Made by a program: the position numbers and the translations under genes. The notes under the pieces are model-generated. The model did not search any database and was not told where the DNA came from. It was given only the letters and a program-made list of their open reading frames with translations. This document shows positions 15,760 through 28,016 of a stretch of DNA of 64,000 bases, one piece after another (within the stretch, counting starts at the first letter, position 1; each line of letters begins with the position of its first letter). This DNA is from Cryptomeria japonica (lineage: Eukaryota; Streptophyta; Pinopsida; Cupressales; Cupressaceae): NCBI RefSeq assembly GCF_030272615.1, contig NC_081406.1, positions 116,343,783 to 116,407,782 of the forward strand, in the 5' to 3' direction.

Positions 15760-18560
15760 CCTCTACAATGTGACCCATTTTCACATCCTATTACATGCAC
15801 AACATGACCCCTTAAGACCACATATGACACTATACGTTCCTTTAGGAGGTCATAGAGGATCACATATAACATAGTAGTGTACATGTATGACATTCCCTTT
15901 AGGATCACATCTAGTGTCCTAAGGGGTCATACGTGGTTCTAAGGGGTCGCACATGTGTTATAACACATGTGTGACCCCTTAGAACTACATATGACCCTTT
16001 ATAAAATTGTAGTGTGAACGACATACCCCTTAGTCCATCAAATAGTGTCTTAACACATGCGTGACCCATTACAACTGCATATGACCCTTTATAAAATCCT
16101 AGTGTGAACGATAGACCCCTTAGTCCATCACATAGTGTCTTAAGGGGTTGTATGTGGTCCTAAGGGGTCACGCATGCATTAACACATGCGTGACCCCTTA
16201 GTGGGTCACATAGGACCCCTTATAACATCCTACTATACATATGGCATTCCCCTTAGGATCACATAGTGTCATAAGGGGTCATATGTGGTCCTGAGGGGTC
16301 GTGCATGTGTTATAACATATGCATGACCCCTTAGAACCGCATATGACCCCTTATAAAATCCTAGTGTGAATGACATACCCCTTAGTCCATCACATAGTGT
16401 CTTAAGGGGTCATATGTTGTCCTAAGGGGTCACGCATGCATTAACACATGTGTGACCCCTTAGTAGGTCACATATGACCCCTTATAACATCCTACTGTAC
16501 ATGACATTCCCCTTAGGATCATATAGTGTCCTAAGGGGTCATATGTGGTTAGAACCACATATGACCCCTTATAAAATCCTAGTGTGAACGACATACCCCT
16601 TAGTTCATCACATAGTGTCTTAAGGGGTCGTATGTGGTCCTAGGGGGTCACGCATGCATTGACACATGTGTGACCCCTTAGTAGGTCACATATGACCCCT
16701 TATAACATCCTACTATACATATGACATTTCCTATGTGTCCTAAGGGGTTGAATATGTGATCCTAAGGGCTCACACATGCATTAACACATGCATGACCCCT
16801 TAGTAGGTCACATATGACCCCTTATAACATCCTACTATACATATGACATTCCCCTTAGGATCACATAGTGTCATAAGGGGTCATATGTGGTCCTGAGGGG
16901 TCATGCATGTGTTATAACATATGCATGACCCCTTTGAACCGCATATGACCCCTTATAGAATCCTAGTGTGAACGACATACCCCTTAGTCCATCACATAGT
17001 GTCTTAAGGGGTCGTATGTTTTCCTAAGGGGTCACGCATGCATTAACACATGTGTGACCCCTTAGTAGGTCACATATGACCCCTTATAACATCCTACTAT
17101 ACATATGACATTCCCCTTAGGATCATATAGTGTCCTAAGGGGTCATATGTGGTTAGAACCACATATGACCCCTTATAGAATCCTAGTGTGAATGACATAC
17201 ACCTTAGTCCATCACACAGTGTCTTAAGGGGTCGTATGTTGTCCTAAGGGGTCACACATGCATTAACATGTGTGACCCCTTAGTAAGTCACATAGGACCC
17301 CTTATAACATCCTACTGTACATATGACATTCCCCTTAGGATCATATAGTGTCCTAAGGGTCATATGTGGTTAGAACCACATATGACCCCTTATAAAATCC
17401 TAGTGTGAATGACATACGCCTTAGTCCATCACATAGTATCTTAAGGGGTCGTATGTGGTCCTAAGGGGTCAACATGCATTAACACATGTGTGACCCCTTA
17501 GTAGGTCACATATGACCCCTTATAACATCCTACTGTACATATGACATTCCCCTTAGGATCATATAGTGTCCTCAGGGGTCATATGTGGTTAGAACCACAT
17601 ATGACCCCTTATAAAATCCTAGTGTGAACAACATACCCCTTAGTTCATCACATATTGTCTTAAGGGGTCGTATGTGGTCCTAAGGGGTCACGCATGCATT
17701 GACACATACGTGACCCCTTAGTAGGTCACATATGATCCCTTATAACATCCTACTGTACATATGACATTCCCCTTAAGATCATATAGTGTCCTAAGGGGTC
17801 ATATGTGGTTAGAACCACATATGACCCCTTATAGAATCCTAGTGTGAACAACATACCCCTTAGTCCATCACATAGTGTCTTAAGGGGTCGTATGTTGTCC
17901 TAAGGGGTCACGCATGCATTAACACATGTGTGACCCCTTATAAAATCCTAGTGTGAACGACATACCCTTAGTCCATCACATAGTATCTTAAGGGGTCGTA
18001 TGTGGTCCTAAGGGGTCAACATGCATTAACACATGCGTGACCCCTTAGTAGGTCACATATGACCCCTTATAACATCCTACTGTACATATGACATTCCCCT
18101 TAGGATCATATAGTGTCCTAAGGGGTCATATGTGGTTAGAACCACATATGACCCCTTATAAAATCCTAGTGTGAACGACATACCCCTTAGTTCATCACAT
18201 AGTGTCTTAAGGGGTTGTATGTGGTCCTAAGGGGTCACGCATGCATTGACACATACGTGACCCCTTAGTAGGTCACATATGACCCCTCATAACATCCTAC
18301 TGTACATATGACATTCCCCTTAAGATCATATAGTGTCCTAAGGGGTCATATGTGGTTAGAACCACATATGACCCCTTATAAAATCCTAGTGTGAACGACA
18401 TACCCCTTAGTTCATCACATAGTGTCTTAAGGGGTCGTATGTGGTCCTAAGGGGTCATGCATGCATTGACACATGCGTGACCCCTTAGTAGGTGACATAT
18501 GACCCCTTATAACATCCTACTATACATATGACATTCCCCTTAGGATAATATAGTGTCCTA
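15760..18560. repeat. About 220-bp palindromic satellite inside element 1
   Basis: Roughly a dozen tandem units. Equivalent points near 17340, 17560, 17780, 18100, 18320 and 18540 give a period of about 220 bp with some longer or shorter units. Each unit is built from inverted copies of TAAGGGGTCAYATG and CATATGACCCCTTA. In most units one junction forms a perfect hairpin: for example 16532-16550 pairs with 16553-16571 (19-bp stem, 2-base loop). A second palindrome is built on GGGTCACGCATGCATT and ATGCGTGACCCC. No protein is encoded. The whole array lies between the left subterminal cluster and the accessory gene. Confidence 0.9.
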
Positions 18561-18863
18561 ACATATGACATGTTAGATCTCTCTATTCTTGAATTTTTTA
18601 TGTATGTCAAAGATTTAAATATGTACACGTGTTAGATCTCTCTATCTCTTTGAAATATATGTTATCTCTAGATCTGAAATATATGTTCTCTCTCTCTCTC
18701 ACTGAAATATTTGAAATTTTTACATGTATTTTTTGAAAATGAAAATGATCTCTCTCTCTCTCATGAAGATTTATATGTATATAATCTCTCTCTCTCTCAT
18801 GAAAATGATCTCTCTCTCTCTGCTTACGTATTTATTTTAACTTTATGACATGTACCTAGATAG
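18561..18863. other. CT-rich leader before accessory ORF
   Basis: About 300 bases with several CTCTCTCTCT runs, typical of plant 5' untranslated or promoter-proximal sequence. It lies directly upstream of the first ATG of the accessory ORF. No clear TATA box was chosen. Confidence 0.4.
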
Positions 18864-20823
18864 ATGGCATCCCAGGATATACCTTCGCAGGCTCCTGATC
18901 AGGATCCACCTTCGCAGGCTCCTAATCAGGATCCACCTACGTAGGCTCCACATCAGGATCCACCTGCGCAGGCTCCACATCAGGAGCCACCACAGCAGGA
19001 TCCTCCACAGTAGGATCCCCCCTTGCCCAACATTGCTACTATTTTTCATTACAGTGATCGAGAGTTGCATAGGTTGAGGGCCATACTAGATGACCCTCAT
19101 ACTGATGGCATGTACAAGAGTACGTGCACGTCCATTTTTGATAGTTTGCAGACATTGAGGGACCGCTTAGTATCTCATACCTCATTCTCACCTGAGGTTA
19201 TAGAGGATATATATAGACAGTTGAGGAGTAAGGTGAGGGGTCCTCATTCTTTTGTTGATGTGGTGGGGGTGGTCTCGAAGGAGACCATCAAGGAGAGATG
19301 CTTCCCACAATATCAGGAGAAGAGTAAGGTGAGGGGATATCAGGTTACCAGATGTATCGACCCATAGGTTGCATCACTAATTTACCCACGATTCTTAGCA
19401 GCCCATAGTCGTTATCCTAATAACGACCAGATTCCATTATACTTTGCACAATAGGTATTTGCTAAGGTTCATTGTCAGATGAAACCAAACTACCTTGATA
19501 TTTCAGGATATTATGGACGGGGGAGGGGCAGGATTGCTGATAGAGATGCATATCGTAGGCGTGATAGAGCTCCGCCTAGACACAGGGACCTTGTTGGCCA
19601 AACATTTCCTACAGTAGTCCCAGCCATGGTACCCATAGCGGATCACATTGTGATTGCTTCTCAAAGAGAAGCAACTGATAGGATTGGACAGATTGCGTCA
19701 GCAGCAACCACCATATCTTCTGACAGGGTGGGTAGATATATGATGAGTTGACCACATTCACGATCATCCATAGATCATGCATCTTCTAGTCATGGGGGGG
19801 CTTCAGGTTCAGATGATTGGTATATTTCTGCTGGCATCCCCTCCCCATATGAGGTAGCAGCTATAGTCGGAGGTAGTAGACATGTACAGATGTCGCAGTA
19901 TTTAGCCGAGGACCTACTACATGCTTATAGTTTTATTTCATCTCGACTTGGGATACCATTGGGTGATGTTAGACAGGAGATTCTCAGAGATGGTTAGGCT
20001 ACAACGGCATCAACACATACCCCGAGGCAATCACAGCATTCTCATCACTCTACGCATGCTCCAGGCACTGACCCACCTATAGATCACTCTATTGCTGTAG
20101 AGGAGGAGCTATGAGCTAATCAACTCCATATCACAGATGAGGGCCAGTTGGATTCATTTGAGGAGGAGATATGAGCTGATCAGGTACATATCACAGATGA
20201 GGGTTTGGACTCATTTGAGGATCAGCTGAGAGATTTGAGCCATACTAGATTTATGGACATGCTACTACAGTTAGACACTTCATCCACGATGCCCACTCAT
20301 CTAGTTAGCCCCTTGCACTCCTCAGTGATACGTACAGCTAGAGAGAGATATGTAGGTATGAGTAATGTTGTTGATATGATCACGGGACAGGATCAGACTA
20401 TACAGCCTACTACAAGTGATACACAGGTATGTACATGTACATGTGCGTTTAAAATTTTAGAAGATATGTATACATACATTGCAAATTTGTACCTAATAAA
20501 TCTATATATATAGATTTCATGTTTAATAAATAATCTAGAGTTCTAAGTTTTAATTTGTAGATCATTTAAATTGATTGTGGACTAATCCTTAAATTGACAG
20601 TTAGCTCATGTCACTCCTTCCTTGAGCTCTGAGCATGTGCGTAGGAGAGATTCTTTAGATGCTGTTAGTGTACAGGTTAGTTATGGTTTTTGGTATATAT
20701 ATTTGATGTACATGCACGTCTAGAGAGATAGATATATTATATTTAATATTTAAATAAATTCTACTTTTGCAGGACTCCCCCTTAGAGGGTCGCTCAGTTC
20801 GTAGCCGACATGATCCTTGTTGA
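18864..20823 (+). pseudogene. Transposon accessory protein, element 1
   Basis: One gene model fits well: exons 18864-20426, 20601-20675 and 20773-20823, all with GT..AG junctions in phase 0, giving 562 codons and a final TGA. The N-terminus has repeated Gln-Ala-Pro, Gln-Asp-Pro-Pro units encoded by 24-27-base repeats with GGATCCACC. Then come a helical region (DRELHRLRAILDD), a Gly/Arg-rich stretch (GRGRGRIADRDAYRRRDR) and a C-terminal region with SPYEVAAIV and LLHAYSFISSRLGIPLGDV. No known domain was recognised. The second element carries a homologue in the same place and on the same strand, so the protein is a real family component; a DNA-binding or helper role is a guess. Eight in-frame stops, all TAG or TGA and none TAA, break this copy. 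Confidence 0.75.
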
Positions 20824-21253
20824 TTTGCTCCAGACTTTATAGCTCATTTACATTTATCTTTTTATATACTTTCATATTATATATATTCATGCACGTACAT
20901 GGAGTTTAGACTCTAGATTATACTTTATACCTGGTTTGTGTTTGACTCTAGATTATACTTTATACTTTATACATGGAGTTTAGACTCTAGATCATACTTT
21001 ATAAGTTTTATACATGTTTGATTATATTAGATTTATACATGTTTGATTATATTCTAGATTTATGTACATGATGTTTGATTAAATTAGATTTAAATACATG
21101 TTTGATTAGATTGTATATTTCATGCATGTACAATGACTTGTTTAGACTCTAGATTATACTTTATACCTGGTTTGTGTTTGATCAGATTATACATGTTTGA
21201 TTATATTAGATTTATACATGTTTGATTAGATTAGATTTAAATACATGTTTGAT
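20824..21253. other. AT-rich spacer with short repeats
   Basis: Sequence downstream of the accessory gene. Short units such as GTTTGATTATATTAGATTTA and GACTCTAGATTATACTTTAT recur several times. No coding signal was seen. Confidence 0.5.
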
Positions 21254-22620
21254 TTTCAAACAAAAGAGTATGTATGAAATGAACAAACTAAACTTAATAG
21301 GTCATGTATTGAATTGTTCACATGGTATGTATATTACATAGGTATGTATATTGTAGGTATGTGAGCTTCTAGGTATGTATATTGTAGTTAAATAGTTCAC
21401 AGTTCATGTACATGTCCTAATTCCATATTAAATATCAATTTTACAAATGTACATATTACATTTTAATTTAAATATGCATTTTTTAATTAAATACAAATAC
21501 AATTACATACAATTAAACATGTACATTTAAATACATCCTAATTTGATATAATGTATAAATAAACTTTAAAAATATTTATCCTTTAGTTTCAAATGTTCAA
21601 GTTACTTGAGATCTAGAATTTATCTTGATTGTATTAATTAGATTTATACATGTTGATTAGATTAGATTTAAATACATGAAATGATTTTCAAATGTAAAAG
21701 AGTATGTATGATTATACATGTTTCAAGATTTTCAAACAAAAGAGTATGTATGAAATGAACAAACTAAACTTAATAGGTCATGTATTGAATAGTTCACATC
21801 CAGTACATGTATATTACATAGGTATGTATATTGTAGGTATGTGAGCTTCTAGGTATGTATATTGTAGTTAAATAGTTCACAACATGTACATGTCCTAATT
21901 CCATATTAAATATCAATTTTACAAATGTACATGTATTACATTCTAATTTAAATATGCATTTTTTAATTAAATACAAATACAATTACATACAATTAAACAT
22001 GTACATTTAAATACATCCTAATTTGATATAATGTATAAATAAACTTAAAAAATATTTATCCTTTAGTTTCAAATGTTCAAGTTACTTGAGATCTAGAATT
22101 TATCTTGATTGTATTAATTAGATTTATACATGTTTGATTATCTATTAGATTTAAATACATGATCAATGATTTTCAAATGTAAAAGAGTATGTATGATTAT
22201 ACATGTTTCAAGATTTTCAAACAAAAGAGTATGTATGAAATGAACAAACTAAACTTAATAGGTCATGTATTGAATAGTTCACATCCAGTACATGTATATT
22301 ACATAGGTATGTATATTGTAGGTATGTGAGCTTCTAGGTATGTATATTGTAGTTAAATAGTTCACAACATGTACATGTCCTAATTCCATATTAAATATCA
22401 ATTTTACAAATGTACATGTATTACATTCTAATTTAAATATGCATTTTTTAATTAAATACAAATACAATTACATACAATTAAACATGCACATTTAAATACA
22501 TCCTAATTTGATATAATGTATAAATAAACTTAAAAAAAAATTATCCTTTAGTTTCAAAACAAGTTACTTGAGATCTAGAATTTATCTTGAACTTACATTA
22601 AAATTCAATTCATGTGGATT
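21254..22620. repeat. Three tandem copies of a 480-bp unit
   Basis: The phrase TTCAAACAAAAGAGTATG occurs at 21254, 21730 and 22215, and the following sequence is nearly identical, giving periods of 476 and 485 bp. Copies 2 and 3 are almost the same and even contain an identical 62-residue chance frame. The repeat lies between the convergent 3' ends of the accessory and transposase genes of element 1. Confidence 0.9.
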
Positions 22621-22636
22621 ACTAAATGTATATAGT

Positions 22637-25615
22637 TCATACCACATCAAGTGGTTCACAACGCTCTTCAATAACACTTAATATTTTGTCATGATCTTCA
22701 CTATCTAGTCTCCACTTTTGAGACTGCCCTCGACATGGAACAGTTTGAAGAATTAGGCCAACAACAATGACCAAGTGACTATATTGATATACCTTGTTGT
22801 CAATTTGGTATTCAGTGAAATGAATCCCATGTTGAACAATTTTAACTTGTTTGAAATATGTCCCTTGCACTACAACTGATCCTGCATGTACATGTATATA
22901 AGAAACGTGAGAAATTAAAAAATTTCACATAAGCGATTTGTACATGTCATATTCAAATCAGAACTCAAACCTGTGGGAAATGACATTCCATCACTCATCT
23001 CAGATTTTGATAACTTCTTTCTCTCTTCTGTGCAACGCAATAAATAATAACTAACACCTTCTATATTTCCATCTTCTGCTATGACTACAAAAATATCTCT
23101 TGCAATTTGACACAAGATAAATAAATTCTAAGTTATATGTCATTTTTAAGGAAATGTTTACATGTGTATGTCATGTATATACCTTTTTTAATCAATCCTG
23201 AAATATGATCGTAATCACCAAAAATCAAAGGAATGTCTTCAAAGTTTTCATCCTCATTTGAATCCTCGTATGCGTCAGAAACATCTAGTGGCACCATTTT
23301 CCATTCACTAACATATCCAAGCTCTTGGTTCTTGCAATCAACATAGTTTTCGAAAATGCATTCAGAACAAAAACATGAATAATCCCTAGTGTATAATGTC
23401 CATGGGCGATTATTTGTACTCATGACACAATGCAAAGATCTTGTCCTCTCCACACTCTTGCATCCATGCATTGATTTTCTATCCACATTTGCAAAATGTA
23501 CATGTGTACAAGAATGTACATGTAGATCAAGTTGTTAAATTAAAAAAAAATTAAATAAAATACTAAAAGAGAACACGTACCGGTTATCTCCCAAAACACT
23601 CTATATGGAATGGGCTTATATGTTCTTGATGATGATTCCCCGAGATAATTAGGTTGCTCAAAGTGTTTCTTACACCATTCAACAACATCATGTGCATTTT
23701 CTATACATTCTCTTGTGTACTTTATTTGATGCTTTCTTAGAGCACATTTGATACAAGCTCCTGCACCATCATGTTCACCCTTTCCATGACCACTCTCAAA
23801 AAAACTCCAAACATGTGGTATTTTGTCATTTCGATGATATCTACATAGTGCATAAAATGGCCTTGAAGAATTAAATTGTGCTGCACATCCATCAGACCAA
23901 ACAAAATGTTTAACTATTGTTATGCCTCTATCTTTCAAATATTCAAAAAACTTCTTAAAGCAATGTTGTACAAAAAGTGTGTCATGCTCCTTATCATCAC
24001 TGATATAGAAGTGGTACTCTTTCTGAATGACACGATTTTCAAATGTACTATCAAAACCATCCAAATTCATTTGTGCATGTCGATAACACACATGCACGAA
24101 AATAGTGATTTGCTTTGAAAAGTAATACTCTGATTGAATCTCTTTTTGATGTGCAAAAGAGTAATTCTCTGCGAAGTCAACTACAGATAGAATAGTTCCA
24201 AGTGGGAAAGTGTCTCTTAATCTTTTAAATTGTTCTGTTTGCCACTTGGCAAAAAAACCATGGCATATGTATGGTTTTATCAACTTACGAAAATTTTCCA
24301 TAAATGTTCCAATAGGTATTTCCTCTTCTACATAATCTAGTCTTGTAGATTCCTTTCCAAATTTTGTTTCAAATTTTTTGTACTTGTAACTCTCGCAATT
24401 TACCATCTTCCTCATGTCAGTATCTTCATCTCTCAAAGGCAATTTAGCCAAGTCCCTACATGTTCCACAAATTCCTCTTATGCAATTTATTTGACCGGTT
24501 GCATTATCATTTGATTTATCACATAAGATGGATGCTATGAATTGACTTGTTCGTTTAGGAGGAGCATTTTCATAACCATCATTATCTTCTATAATCTTTC
24601 GAAACACCTGATAGTACAAGTCAAATTCGATGTGATAACGACAACAACAAGTTTCGAAAACTTTGTTTAACTTCACATAATATGGCCTTAACCGTTCAAA
24701 CATGGTTTGTCCAATCTTTATATGAGGGTTTGTTTTAGTAAACAATACATACAATTCATGTTTTGTTGTGTCTATCCAATGTTTTACATGGAGATCATAA
24801 CGATCAGGACCAATCCTTTGCTTGATAACATCTCTACTATTTGATGAAGGGCGAGTATTATCATTCCAAAAACTTGTTACAAAGTTCCTAACAACATCTT
24901 CAATTCTATCAGAATGAGGAGCTCTACACATAATTGCCCAATTCCCTTCTGAGGTAGTATCATCCAAAATCTTTCTCCTTTTAACATATTTAGATATTGT
25001 CCTTCTACTAAAACCAAACTCAGATGACAGTGAAGAGATTTATCTTTTTTGAGGCAATCTTTCATTTACTAAAGATGTCAACATCACTCTTCTTGAAATG
25101 GTCTTATCTAGTTTTCGAGATTTTTTACCAATGTTCACCAAACCTTTCTTAACATTATCAACAATAGATTTTTGTAGCTAAGAAGATTTCCTCTTTTGAC
25201 TTGTTGTATCTATACCCAACAATTTCATTGGATCTATTAAGTCTTTATGAGTAAGTACAATTGATAACAATTGAGCTTTTTCTAGTGTAGTATCAAGATT
25301 GTTGAAATGCAACATTATTTCTTTTCCACTTTTATTCATTGACCTCCTTTTAGTATGTCTAGGTTCTTCACTGAGACATTTCAACTCATCCACATCCATT
25401 TCAAGTAAATGATCTAAATTTTTATAAGAAATATTTCTCTTCACCTGTTTAGCTAGAACCACAATATGCTCATCCATATCAGTGGTAGGAGGTAAGGAGT
25501 CTGACCCCTCTCCTCCAAAGGTCTCCATTGGTTCAACTTGGAAAATCTCCTCCCTATGTTCATCAACTATATTTTGTTCTTCAACAGGTTCGTTTGCCCG
25601 TTCTGCACATAATTT
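22637..25615 (-). pseudogene. Transposase-like gene, element 1 (HTH, zinc ligands, DDE-like)
   Basis: Multi-exon minus-strand gene: a first coding block from about 25615 to 23581, then exons near 23478-23183, 23105-22977 and 22880-22637, with GT..AG introns between. The main block has an N-terminal helix-turn-helix (EFGFSRRTISKYVKRRK), Cys/His clusters (ETCCCRYH, CIRGICGTC), then a probable RNase-H-like catalytic core: VVDFAENY near 24170, HFYISDDKEHDTLFV, WSDGCAAQF near 23890 and GHGKGEHDGAGA near 23785. The conserved Asp residues in DFAENY and SDG and the HD of the last motif are candidate catalytic residues. The C-terminal exons carry YYLLRCTEE and YQYSHLVIV. Two in-frame stops (TAG at 25178-25180 and TAA near 25043) break the N-terminal part. 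The same architecture recurs in element 2, so it is a conserved transposon gene. The exact superfamily was not identified. Confidence 0.75.
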
Positions 25616-26866
25616 AAGAGTTTGTGTAAGGTTCTTGAATTAATCAAAGATTATTCAATTAGGATTAAGAATAGGGGTGAATTTGGCTTAAAGCTTTACA
25701 TGTTAAAATTAGCCCATTCAATTTGGTTTATTAAATTTAATTACTTTCAGGACCTTATTGTTATAACTCTAATTAAATTACCTGTTTAGGTTTAAAGTTC
25801 AATTTGTTCTCAGGTTAGGATTAACGTTCAATCTCTAATTTTGAGAACTAATTTAACACATAAAATAAAATTTTGATAAATTATAAATTCCAATTTTGAA
25901 AATTAAAAGTACAAATATTTTGATGCATGCATACGATAACTTAGGTGACCTCATATTAATTTGTTATGGACCATAATGTAAGTGGACTATAATTTGTCAC
26001 ATGTGTGTATATTTAAGACCTATTATTGCATAATAGACCTCCTAATCTGAAACGTTTTTGCATGTACGTGAAGTTGAATATAAATAGTTCACCTAAATTA
26101 TTCAACATGATTAATAGGTTATAAATTTATGTCACATTTAAGACCTATAATCAATGTAATAGTCCTAATAGGCCTTATTATTAAAATCAATATGACCACA
26201 TTTGAAAAAACATTTCACAATTAATATACTTAACTACCCTTAAGACAGATATATTATGTGATATTAAAGGACCTATCACATGAAATTACTTGTACATGTA
26301 GATTAAATATTCAATATATATAATTTAGAACCTAGAAATTATGACATAATAGGTCTTATCTATTATAAATGAACTTAATTATATAGGAGAAAAATGCAAT
26401 TACACAACAAGCAAGTTGATGGAATTTGAAATTTGCAAATACACATGTATTATCTCAAATTAATTATTCTTTCCAATTAAAACAAAATTATTTTTAATCC
26501 TATTAAAAATATTAGATAAAAAATATTGAATTCTAATTAATTGATACATAATACATATTAAATTAAATAGAAATAAAATTAAAAATACATACTTGCATCA
26601 TGATATCTTTGTCTTCTTTGTTCTTGATATCTTTCTTCTGTTTCGTGAGAATAATTCCTTGAAGTCTTATTTTGCCTTCTATTCTTGTTCCCCATGCTTT
26701 TACAAAAAACCTTCAAATTATTGCCTTCAAAATAATTTTCAAATGTCTTCTCTCATCCAAAAATGCGAATTATTTTAATCATTTGGGTGATAAAAAACGA
26801 AAAAAAATTATGGACATTTATACGATTCCACAAATGAAAAAAAAAAAAAAAAATGCGTCGGCCAAA
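25616..26866. other. AT-rich spacer of element 1, no gene seen
   Basis: AT-rich stretch upstream of the transposase-like gene; it probably holds its promoter and perhaps a 5' exon. An A run lies near 26837-26853. No other feature can be supported. Confidence 0.45.
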
Positions 26867-27035
26867 GTTCGAACGAAAGCCGACAGTTAAAAATTGTTGG
26901 GTTCGCTCGAACATGACAATTACAAAAATGTGGGTGCCAAAATCGAGCTCATTGGTTCGAGCGAATGGGGGTTCGCTCGAACCATTTTGGGTTCGAGCGA
27001 ACCCAATTTGCTCGAACTCGTGTTCGCTCGAACCC
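26867..27035. repeat. Right subterminal GAGCGAAC cluster
   Basis: Six or seven copies of the same GTTCGAGCGAAC or GTTCGCTCGAAC palindrome as at the left end. Here the cluster lies about 770 bp inside the terminal repeat, against about 70 bp on the left. The extra 27060-27800 stretch is AT-rich with no gene seen. Confidence 0.7.
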
Positions 27036-27059
27036 ACAAACTAAGGGTTTCTCCCAAAA

Positions 27060-27800
27060 AATTTTAGAGTTCTGAAGAATTAATGACTATGGAGCTCTCG
27101 TTCAATGCACAAATGAAATAATCTTGATAACCCAAAAATATTAGATGGTAGTACTCGAAGCAAGCTTTCCAACGAGTATAATTTTGTTATATTTTGAATT
27201 TATTATGTTCTTGTTTTTTAAATTTTATGGAAAATTGGTTTTTCACCAAACATGAACTTCTCTGTTCAACACATTGGGAAAAATAAGAAACTAATTCAAA
27301 AAAATTCTGAAAAATATCTATGCCCCTGGTATTGATGTCTTCCTTCTAACAAAAAAAATAAAATTGAATTTTGATTTATATAGAACAAGTTATGTGTTCA
27401 AACATAAACTTATGTTTGAATTATGACTAGTCGGACTTCAAAACTTTATAAAATGAAAAATATTGAACATATCACTATAAAACCAAATGCAAGCCCTGGA
27501 TATTGATGTTACAAACCAAAATTTGAAAGAATTGAGTTTTTATCATTTATATAAAAAAAGTTATGCGTTTCGGGAGGCACATCACTCTTAAAAAATGTAG
27601 TTTGTTGTAAAAAACTACTTTTCGAGGGAGATGGAAATTTTTTTTAAAAATCCTTCAAAAAAATTTGAAAAAAATGTATATAGAATCTACAAACAAAATG
27701 CTAGAAATCACTAATTTACATCATCTTCAAATTTTTAATAGTTTAAAAGTTATAGTTCTCGGAAGTTGAAGATTATTTTAAAAATGTACATCTCAGTGTC
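27060..27800. other. AT-rich subterminal spacer, no gene seen
   Basis: About 740 bases between the right GAGCGAAC cluster and the right terminal repeat of element 1. It has no left-end counterpart, no open frame and no recognised motif. Confidence 0.45.
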
Positions 27801-27806
27801 AAAAGT

Positions 27807-27842
27807 GGCAAAAAAGTGGGAACCATTATTGTGAGTTCACCC
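27807..27842 (-). repeat. Right terminal inverted repeat of element 1
   Basis: On the minus strand it starts GGGTGAACTCACAA, continues TGGTTCCCAC and ends TTTTTTGCCA, matching the left end. The TG microsatellite resumes directly outside it. Confidence 0.8.
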
Positions 27843-28016
27843 ATGTGTGTATGTGGATGTATGTGTGTATGTATGTATGTGTATATATATGTATGTGTGT
27901 TTATGTGTGCATGTGTGTATGTATGTACAGGTATAGTATGTGTGTGTATGTATGTACAGGTACAGTATGTGTGTATGTACATGTATGTATGTGTATGTGT
28001 ATGTACATGTATTTAA
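27843..28016. repeat. TG/TATG microsatellite right of element 1
   Basis: A TG/TATG-rich block directly outside the right terminal repeat, in the same orientation as the last part of the left block (14823-14954). The two are most simply one original microsatellite split by element 1. Confidence 0.92.

Larger units (their letters stand above)
14955..27842. mobile_element. 12.9-kb TIR DNA transposon, element 1
   Basis: The ends are inverted repeats of about 35 bp: 14955-14989 and 27807-27842, both reading inward as GGGTGA, YTCACAA, then TGGTTCCCACTTTT and TTGCCA. The bases ATGT flank both ends (14951-14954 and 27843-27846), a possible 4-bp target duplication, although the flanks are microsatellite and cannot prove it. 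Inside, in order: a terminal hairpin, a cluster of GAGCGAAC-type palindromes, a 2.8-kb palindromic satellite, an accessory ORF on +, a triplicated 480-bp repeat, a transposase-like gene on -, and a second GAGCGAAC cluster. Both genes carry stops, so this copy is probably not autonomous. The superfamily is uncertain; a Sola-like affinity is only a guess, based on the probable 4-bp duplication and the general motif style. Confidence 0.75.

Noticed and set aside
21794-22467. Two identical 62-residue frames as duplicated genes
   Set aside because: They are chance frames within the copies of the 480-bp repeat; copy 1 does not keep the frame.
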